Below are positions 1 through 3,887 of a DNA stretch of 5,422 nucleotides, in pieces. The notes under the pieces were generated by a model. It worked only from the letters and a program-made list of their open reading frames with translations, did no database searches and was not told the DNA's origin. Position 1 is the stretch's first letter; each line of letters starts with the position of its first letter. The position numbers and the translations under genes are program-made. This DNA comes from Euryarchaeota archaeon UBA59 (GTDB lineage Archaea; Thermoplasmatota; Poseidoniia; Poseidoniales; Thalassarchaeaceae): assembly GCA_002505495.1 (NCBI GenBank), contig DAVI01000090.1, positions 15,558-20,979 on the forward strand, given 5' to 3'.

Positions 1-371
1 CCGACCAGACCCATGCTGCGACCGTCGTCGGGGGAGTAGATGCGAGTGATTCCCGCCTCGTGCAGGTCTCGAATCTCGACAGGAGTGATGGTGCCACCAC
101 CACCAGCGAATATCCTGACCTCTTCTCGCCCAGCGGCATCGAGTAGTTCCCGGATGTAGGTGAAGTACTCCATGTGGCCGCCTTGGTAGGATGAGAGGGC
201 GACTGCGTGGGCATCCTCATGGATGATTGTGTCAACGACATCCTTCGCGGAGCGATCGTGTCCGAGGTGAATCACCTCGGCTCCCGCGGCTTGGATGAGG
301 CGTCGCATGACATTGATTGCAGCGTCGTGCCCATCGAACAGCGAGGCCGCGGTCACGATTCGACGAGGCAT
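1..371 (-). CDS. icmF: Fused isobutyryl-CoA mutase (IcmF-type), N-terminal B12-binding domain, partial
   Basis: Translating the minus strand from ATG at 371 gives 123 codons, open to the left edge. The protein begins MPRRIVTAASLFDGHDAAIN, which I recognise as the start of IcmF: an N-terminal cobalamin-binding domain, then a MeaB-like GTPase chaperone, then the substrate-binding TIM barrel. Only the first domain is visible. DGHDAAIN at residues 13-20 is the DxHxxG-type cobalamin loop: His15 is the expected lower axial ligand and Ala18 replaces the usual Gly. VALSSYQGGH at 57-66 and FAGGGG at 88-93 are the other two nucleotide-loop contacts, and RIYSPDDG follows at 110-117. IcmF interconverts isobutyryl-CoA and n-butyryl-CoA, and some relatives act on isovaleryl- or pivalyl-CoA, so the exact substrate is unknown here. 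An in-frame ATG at 434 would add 21 Gly-rich residues; I prefer 371 because a GGGGGTG sits 5 nt before it. The family call is firm, but the downstream domains are unseen. Confidence 0.9.
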   Translation of the reverse strand, partial: MPRRIVTAASLFDGHDAAINVMRRLIQAAGAEVIHLGHDRSAKDVVDTIIHEDAHAVALSSYQGGHMEYFTYIRELLDAAGREEVRIFAGGGGTITPVEIRDLHEAGITRIYSPDDGRSMGLV

Positions 372-376
372 GTTGG

Positions 377-383
377 CACCCCC
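377..383 (-). promoter_or_regulatory. Ribosome binding site supporting the IcmF start at 371
   Basis: On the minus strand GGGGGTG lies 5 nt before ATG 371. It differs by one base from the archaeal Shine-Dalgarno core GGAGGTG. The alternative ATG at 434 has only a GAGGG about 13 nt upstream, so this site favours the shorter protein. The site would be ordinary coding sequence if 434 is used. Confidence 0.5.
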
Positions 384-396
384 GCCGGACACACCG

Positions 397-410
397 GTTG
401 AGGCCTCAAC
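397..410. repeat. Perfect 14-bp palindrome, candidate operator
   Basis: GTTGAGGCCTCAAC is identical to its own reverse complement with no spacer. It lies 26-39 nt upstream of the preferred icmF start at 371, between two divergent genes, which is a typical position for a dimeric regulator's site. If icmF starts at 434 the palindrome would instead be coding. By chance, a 14-bp perfect palindrome is expected about once per 16 kb at even base composition. Confidence 0.45.
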
Positions 411-421
411 ACCGCCATCGG

Positions 422-445
422 CTCCGCTCACCATGTTCAGCGGAG
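422..445. repeat. 7-bp inverted repeat with 10-nt loop in the divergent region
   Basis: CTCCGCT at 422-428 and AGCGGAG at 439-445 are exact reverse complements separated by 10 nt. Positions 421/446 (G-T) and 420/447 (G-C) would extend the stem to nine pairs with one wobble in plus-strand RNA. The loop contains the alternative icmF ATG (432-434 on the minus strand). It could be an operator half-site pair or an RNA hairpin in a leader; nothing in the sequence decides between these. Confidence 0.35.
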
Positions 446-536
446 TCCCTCGTAGCAAATCAGCAATTCGGAAGGGTATCCAAAGGACACGGGGCAGGAG
501 GCCGAGGATTCAAGCGGCTGACGCCCATCGAGCGGC

Positions 537-1157
537 ATGGCGCTGAACCAACAGCAGCAGTTGGATGCGATTCTGACAGCTTACGGCCCAATCGTCGGCA
601 TGTTGCTCATCCTGCTCGGAATCGCCCTGACACTCGCCGGACCGCGCCTCATCCCGCTGCTCACCGCTTGGGCGCTGTTCATCCCATTCGCCTTCACCGC
701 GGGAGCGGTCGCCAACGCCTTCCTTGGGGTCGATGCTAGGATAGCCATCTGGATCGGTATCGGAGTGGGAATGCTCGCAGGATACTCTGGCCAGTCACTT
801 GGGAAGTATTTCCACATCATCGTCGGAGGGGCGGTCGGCATGGGAGTGATGGCGATAATCCTCTCACTGCTAATCGAATTCTACGATTTCAACTGGATTG
901 TGGCGGCGGTCGCACTCGACATCTCGTTCATAATTGGGGCTCGTCTCGCAAAGGATGCCAAAGAGGCGGTCACCTTCGTCAGTTCAGCGTCTCTGGGCGG
1001 CATCTCAGTCGCTGCCGGTGTGGCAATCACCTCGGCCGGCATGAAGGGTCTCGACGATTTCGACCCGGTGACCGGTCAGAGTGCGATGATCATCGTCGCA
1101 TGCATCCTAGTCGGCTCATTCTTCCAACAGTGGCGCTACGCTGACGACTTCGAATGA
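537..1157 (+). CDS. Small polytopic membrane protein of unknown function (about seven TM segments)
   Basis: This 206-residue protein is strongly hydrophobic. I place membrane segments at about residues 18-35, 38-62, 68-84, 91-113, 119-137, 146-167 and 182-197. The polar stretches between them are short, and the C-terminus is acidic and soluble (RYADDFE). There is no signal-peptide cleavage pattern. Glycine-rich helices (GIGVGMLAG, IVGGAVGMGVM) suggest close helix packing. The seven-helix layout and size loosely recall the TMEM198/DUF4203 type, but I see no diagnostic motif and do not assign the family. ATG 537 is the first start after an in-frame TGA at 519-521. No Shine-Dalgarno sequence is visible near it, so the message may be leaderless. 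The gene is divergent from icmF and convergent with the acyl-CoA synthetase, so it is probably transcribed alone. No enzymatic role can be read from the sequence. Confidence 0.8.
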   Translation: MALNQQQQLDAILTAYGPIVGMLLILLGIALTLAGPRLIPLLTAWALFIPFAFTAGAVANAFLGVDARIAIWIGIGVGMLAGYSGQSLGKYFHIIVGGAVGMGVMAIILSLLIEFYDFNWIVAAVALDISFIIGARLAKDAKEAVTFVSSASLGGISVAAGVAITSAGMKGLDDFDPVTGQSAMIIVACILVGSFFQQWRYADDFE

Positions 1158-1170
1158 CACATCGTCGTCA
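1142..1170. repeat. 7-bp inverted repeat across the stop codon of the membrane-protein gene
   Basis: TGACGAC at 1142-1148 pairs exactly with GTCGTCA at 1164-1170 around a 15-nt loop that contains the TGA stop at 1155-1157. It could form a 3' hairpin at the end of the transcript. No U-rich tract follows, so I do not call it a terminator. Confidence 0.25.
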
Positions 1171-1205
1171 CCAACACTGCCGCAGTTCGGGCTTCGTTAG
1201 GTTCC
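1158..1205. other. Convergent intergenic gap
   Basis: These 48 nt separate the stops of two convergent genes. Both transcripts must end here or inside the opposing gene. I see no oligo-T tract on either strand of the kind expected for archaeal termination, so the termination sites cannot be placed. Confidence 0.6.
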
Positions 1206-3143
1206 TCAGTTGTGCGAATCGATAGCGTCCTTGTGCTTGTCGAACAGGGCTCGCCTCTTGACCTTCAGTGAGGGGGTAATCATCTCGTTGCCCGTCGTCC
1301 ACTCTTCAGGGTCGAGAATCACGCTGCCAGATATCTCGAAGCCCTTCCAATTCGGCCCCATGATTTCCTCGGTGAGAGACTTTAGCACAAAGGCGCGTAC
1401 CTCTTCCGCCGCGCACAAGTCCGAAAACTCGCCGCTTGAATTGAGTCCAGCAGCCTTCAGGGCGTCCCTGAGGGCGTATTCGTTGGGGTGAAGAATCGTG
1501 AAGGTCCGCACCTTGTTACTTCCGTCAACGCAGCACTGCTCAACCAAAGCAGACAACTTTAGCGACTCTTCCAGCGGGGAAGGCGCGACATACTTGCCGT
1601 TCTGCAACTTGAATTGCTCCTTCACTCGCCCGGTAATCATCAGGAATCCATCGTCCAATCGACCCAAGTCGCCGGTTCGGAAACCGCCGTCCTCGGTCAT
1701 GACTTCGGCAGTCGCCTCAGGGTTGTTCCAGTAGCCGAGCATGATGTTGGGCCCATAGACGACAATCTCGCCGTCGCTACTGTCTGGGTCATCCCAAGCG
1801 TCCTGGTCAATGACTACTCTCTCGCCACAGATGGGTCTTCCCACGCTACCGAGTTTGCAGGGGTGTCCCTCCTGCCAGCCGTTGATTGAGATCAGCGGAG
1901 AAGTCTCGGTCAGGCCGTAGCCCTCGAACATCGAGAAGCCGACGCATTGGATGAAGGAGGCTACCTCGGGTGAGAGGGCGGCTCCGCCGGAGATGCAGAA
2001 GCGCATTTCTCCTCCGAACCGGCCACGAATCTTGCCGAGGACAATCTTGTCGAGTTTCTTGTCGAGGAAACCCTTCGGCTCGATTCTGAGGCAGTCGCGG
2101 CCATCTGCCGCGATTCTCGCTTTCGCCTTCTTGAAGGCGGCCGCTCCGAGTCTCTTCTTGATCGGAGAGGCGTTGAGTCCAGCCATCACCTTGCCGTACA
2201 GCTTGTTCCAGACGCGGGGTACCGCAAAGAGTGCGTGCGGCTTGATTTCCTGGCACTCGTCAGCGATTTTCAAGACATCGGAAATTAGGTTGATGTGAAC
2301 CCCCTGATGGACCATGAAGTGAAGGTCACCCATCTGGCCGAAGGAGTGGGCCCAAGGTAGGAAGGAGGCCGTTCGGTCACCCTTGTAGATTGGGAATCTG
2401 CCTTGCATTGCGAGGATGTTGTGGAGGATGTTCCAGTTTGACAGCATGACTCCCTTCGGATTTCCCGTCGTTCCACTTGTGTAGATCAGAGTCGCCAGTG
2501 CATGAGGGTCACTAGCAACCTCTCCAAGCGGTGTTGAAGCGGCACCCGCGGAAACGAATTCACTCCACGGTCTAACTAGGACCCCCTCTGGTGGGGATGC
2601 GTTGGGCACATCGTCTCCGAGCAGAACGATTCCCGCTGCTGGCCAGCCGTCGGCTGGGAGGTGTTCGCATAGTTTGTCGAGAACATCGGTGTTGGCGGCG
2701 ACGAGGATCGTCGGTTCTGAGTCGCCGAGGATGTAGGCCCATTCTGCGCCGTGCTGATGTGTGTACATCGCGGTGTAGGCTGCGCCCAGCGCGTTGGTGG
2801 CGTAGGCTGCAGCAGCCCATTCCACCGAGTTGTCGATGATGAGCGCCACGCGGTCACCCTTGCCTACGCCCGCATCTCTCAGTGAGCGGGAACAGGAGTC
2901 AACCAGTTTGCCGAACTCATCGTATGTCAGGTGTATTCGTGGGGCGCCGGGTGCGGGAATGGTCCCGAACATCAGTTCGCCCTGGTTTCTACCGACCGCC
3001 TTCGTCAGTAATTCGTTCAAGGTGCGCGGGTCATCACCCTGCGGACCACTCCAATCCCTGTCTTCCGGATGGATTGCCATTTTCTTCGATTCTCTGGACT
3101 CGCTCAAGTCGTCACCGCCCCTCGGAGGCGCGGACGGCCTCAT
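1206..3143 (-). CDS. Long-chain acyl-CoA synthetase (AMP-forming, COG1022-like)
   Basis: This 645-residue protein is full length for long-chain fatty acid-CoA ligases. It would activate a fatty or related carboxylic acid with ATP to an acyl-adenylate and then form the CoA thioester, in the cytosol or at the inner membrane face. Motifs in order: the phosphate-binding loop YTSGTTGNPKGV at 221-232; FLPWAHSFGQ at 261-270; EGYGLTET at 407-414 in the adenine-binding A5 region; FRTGDLG at 488-494 with the ribose-binding Asp492; ITGRVKEQFKLQNGKYVAP at 503-521 at the hinge; and PSLKVKRR at 624-631 with the likely catalytic Lys627. KLQNGKYVAP is typical of the long-chain group rather than acetyl-CoA synthetases. 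ATG 3143 has a GGGAG 7 nt upstream. An ATG at 3080 is a weaker alternative that would drop 21 hydrophilic residues. The gene starts 19 nt after the SMUG1 stop and is probably last in that operon. Chain-length specificity cannot be read here. Confidence 0.93.
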   Translation of the reverse strand: MRPSAPPRGGDDLSESRESKKMAIHPEDRDWSGPQGDDPRTLNELLTKAVGRNQGELMFGTIPAPGAPRIHLTYDEFGKLVDSCSRSLRDAGVGKGDRVALIIDNSVEWAAAAYATNALGAAYTAMYTHQHGAEWAYILGDSEPTILVAANTDVLDKLCEHLPADGWPAAGIVLLGDDVPNASPPEGVLVRPWSEFVSAGAASTPLGEVASDPHALATLIYTSGTTGNPKGVMLSNWNILHNILAMQGRFPIYKGDRTASFLPWAHSFGQMGDLHFMVHQGVHINLISDVLKIADECQEIKPHALFAVPRVWNKLYGKVMAGLNASPIKKRLGAAAFKKAKARIAADGRDCLRIEPKGFLDKKLDKIVLGKIRGRFGGEMRFCISGGAALSPEVASFIQCVGFSMFEGYGLTETSPLISINGWQEGHPCKLGSVGRPICGERVVIDQDAWDDPDSSDGEIVVYGPNIMLGYWNNPEATAEVMTEDGGFRTGDLGRLDDGFLMITGRVKEQFKLQNGKYVAPSPLEESLKLSALVEQCCVDGSNKVRTFTILHPNEYALRDALKAAGLNSSGEFSDLCAAEEVRAFVLKSLTEEIMGPNWKGFEISGSVILDPEEWTTGNEMITPSLKVKRRALFDKHKDAIDSHN

Positions 3144-3150
3144 GAGCGTT

Positions 3151-3155
3151 CTCCC
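3151..3155 (-). promoter_or_regulatory. Ribosome binding site for the acyl-CoA synthetase
   Basis: GGGAG on the minus strand sits 7 nt before ATG 3143, in the short gap after the SMUG1 stop. It supports 3143 over the internal ATG at 3080, which has only a weak GAAGAAA in front of it. Its position implies the gene is translated from the same polycistronic message as SMUG1. Confidence 0.55.
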
Positions 3156-3162
3156 TGCTATG

Positions 3163-3735
3163 TCAGTGCAGAACTGCCCTTACTTCGGCTCTCCAATCGG
3201 CTCCACCATTACGGTTTGCGAGCGGGCTGGCCGGTGACGGATGGGGTATGGAATCAATTGTGACTTTACCTTCGGGGAGGTAGCCTAGGGCAATTTCCGC
3301 TCGTTTCTTGGCATACGCCCCAACTCCGATGACTCGTTCAGCACCAAGTGCAGTGACAACCTCGCGCAGGTGCTCATCACAGACCTGCAACAACGCCTTT
3401 GCGCTAACCCCCCGCAATTTGTCGGGAGTCAGATTTCTGGCCTCTTCGTCGAACATCAGAAGAGGACAGTGGTTCACCACGAACAGCCGTTCATGAGCGG
3501 AGTCGGCATCGCCGTAGATTTCCTCGATGATACTCCACAGGCGAGTTCCCGAAACTTCTCCCCGCGTGCAATCCAAGCCGTGAACAGGTCTCTTGGGGTG
3601 GGTTTCCGTTGGCGAGCCCACATCGCCTGCCAAACGAAGGTAATCGGTTACTTTTGAGACATCACCGAATGGCACACCTGTCTGCCCCATGCCCCATGGC
3701 CCCGGGTTCATTCCGAGAAGTACGGTCTTTGGCAC
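3163..3735 (-). CDS. SMUG1-family uracil-DNA glycosylase, catalytic part (gene frameshifted)
   Basis: SMUG1 (family 3 uracil-DNA glycosylase) removes uracil and oxidised pyrimidines such as 5-hydroxymethyluracil, starting base excision repair. This 190-residue frame aligns by eye with vertebrate SMUG1 through most of its length. LGMNPGPWGMGQTGVPFGD (residues 7-25) is motif I with catalytic Asn10 and the uracil-stacking Phe23. HPKRPVHGLDCTRGEVSGTR follows at 46-65, then NHCPLLMF at 88-95, RNLTP at 99-103, GVGAYAKKRA at 137-146, and HPSPASPLANRNG at 165-177 with catalytic His165. The Arg that human SMUG1 inserts into DNA after HPSP is Ala169 here. The first residue is a GTG, but the protein starts abruptly at the first core strand. 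The conserved N-terminal helices lie just upstream in another frame (3708-3887). An SD-like GGAGGT lies 5 nt before this GTG. Family identity is very strong; the true extent of the protein is uncertain. Confidence 0.9.
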   Translation of the reverse strand: MPKTVLLGMNPGPWGMGQTGVPFGDVSKVTDYLRLAGDVGSPTETHPKRPVHGLDCTRGEVSGTRLWSIIEEIYGDADSAHERLFVVNHCPLLMFDEEARNLTPDKLRGVSAKALLQVCDEHLREVVTALGAERVIGVGAYAKKRAEIALGYLPEGKVTIDSIPHPSPASPLANRNGGADWRAEVRAVLH

Positions 3736-3887
3736 CCTTGACCTCCATACTTGGTGAGGTACTGCTCGTGGACTTGCCAGGCGTAGTCGAGCGGTTCGTA
3801 AGTGAAGGAGAGTGGCGGCCCGAGTTCGTCCTTGAGAGTTGAGCAGGCACTGTGCAACTTTTTCGCAGCATCAACCAACGACTTCAC
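3708..3887 (-). pseudogene. N-terminal piece of the SMUG1 gene, in a different frame from the catalytic part
   Basis: From GTG 3887 the minus strand encodes 59 residues before a TGA at 3710-3708. Residues 29-43 (TYEPLDYAWQVHEQY) match the SMUG1 N-terminal region, where human SMUG1 has YNPVEYAWEPHRNY directly before its VLFLGMNPGP. Homology ends at Gly51, encoded by a GGG at 3737-3735; the last eight residues are out-of-frame noise overlapping the catalytic ORF. One extra G in this GGG run would join the two pieces into about 241 residues, close to normal SMUG1 size. The start is well supported: GGAGGTGA lies 4 nt upstream, and the GTG overlaps the radical SAM stop as GTGA, so translation is probably coupled. 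It could be a sequencing or assembly indel, a real mutation, or a separately made chain. Confidence 0.8.
3741..3746 (-). promoter_or_regulatory. Internal Shine-Dalgarno-like GGAGGT before the SMUG1 catalytic ORF
   Basis: GGAGGT on the minus strand is followed by 5 nt and then the GTG at 3735 that opens the catalytic frame. The spacing is right for initiation. The same six bases encode two glycines (YGGQG) in the upstream frame, so the match may be accidental. It decides whether the catalytic ORF could be translated on its own. Confidence 0.4.

Larger units (their letters stand above)
372..536. promoter_or_regulatory. Divergent intergenic region between icmF and the membrane-protein gene
   Basis: This 165-bp region separates two head-to-head genes and must hold both promoters. 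It shrinks to 102 bp if icmF starts at 434. I see no convincing TATA/BRE pair for either direction; the most A/T-rich patch is around 455-470. It holds two inverted repeats, listed separately. The plus-strand gene has no Shine-Dalgarno sequence within 15 nt of its ATG. The promoter role is inferred from gene orientation, not from recognised promoter elements. Confidence 0.45.

Noticed and set aside
207..401. Plus-strand frame of 64 codons near the left edge
   Set aside because: It is antisense to the IcmF B12-binding domain, which matches its family residue by residue.
317..739. A 140-codon plus-strand frame spanning the intergenic region and the membrane-protein gene
   Set aside because: Its product is Arg/His/Pro-rich, typical of a shadow frame in G+C-rich DNA, and it overlaps two genes with clear protein-level support.
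1142..1205. Intrinsic terminator at the convergent junction
   Set aside because: There is a 7-bp inverted repeat but its loop is long and no U-rich tract follows on either strand.
1846..2256. A 136-codon minus-strand frame inside the acyl-CoA synthetase
   Set aside because: It is an out-of-frame shadow of the synthetase and its Arg/Gln/Gly-rich product shows no domain.
2830..3237. A 135-codon plus-strand frame across the SMUG1-synthetase junction
   Set aside because: It is antisense to the N-terminus of the synthetase and the SMUG1 C-terminus, with no ribosome binding site or recognisable product.
3662..3874. A 70-codon minus-strand frame overlapping the start of SMUG1
   Set aside because: It is a third frame with a Ser/Thr/Arg-rich product; the SMUG1 homology lies in the other two minus-strand frames.
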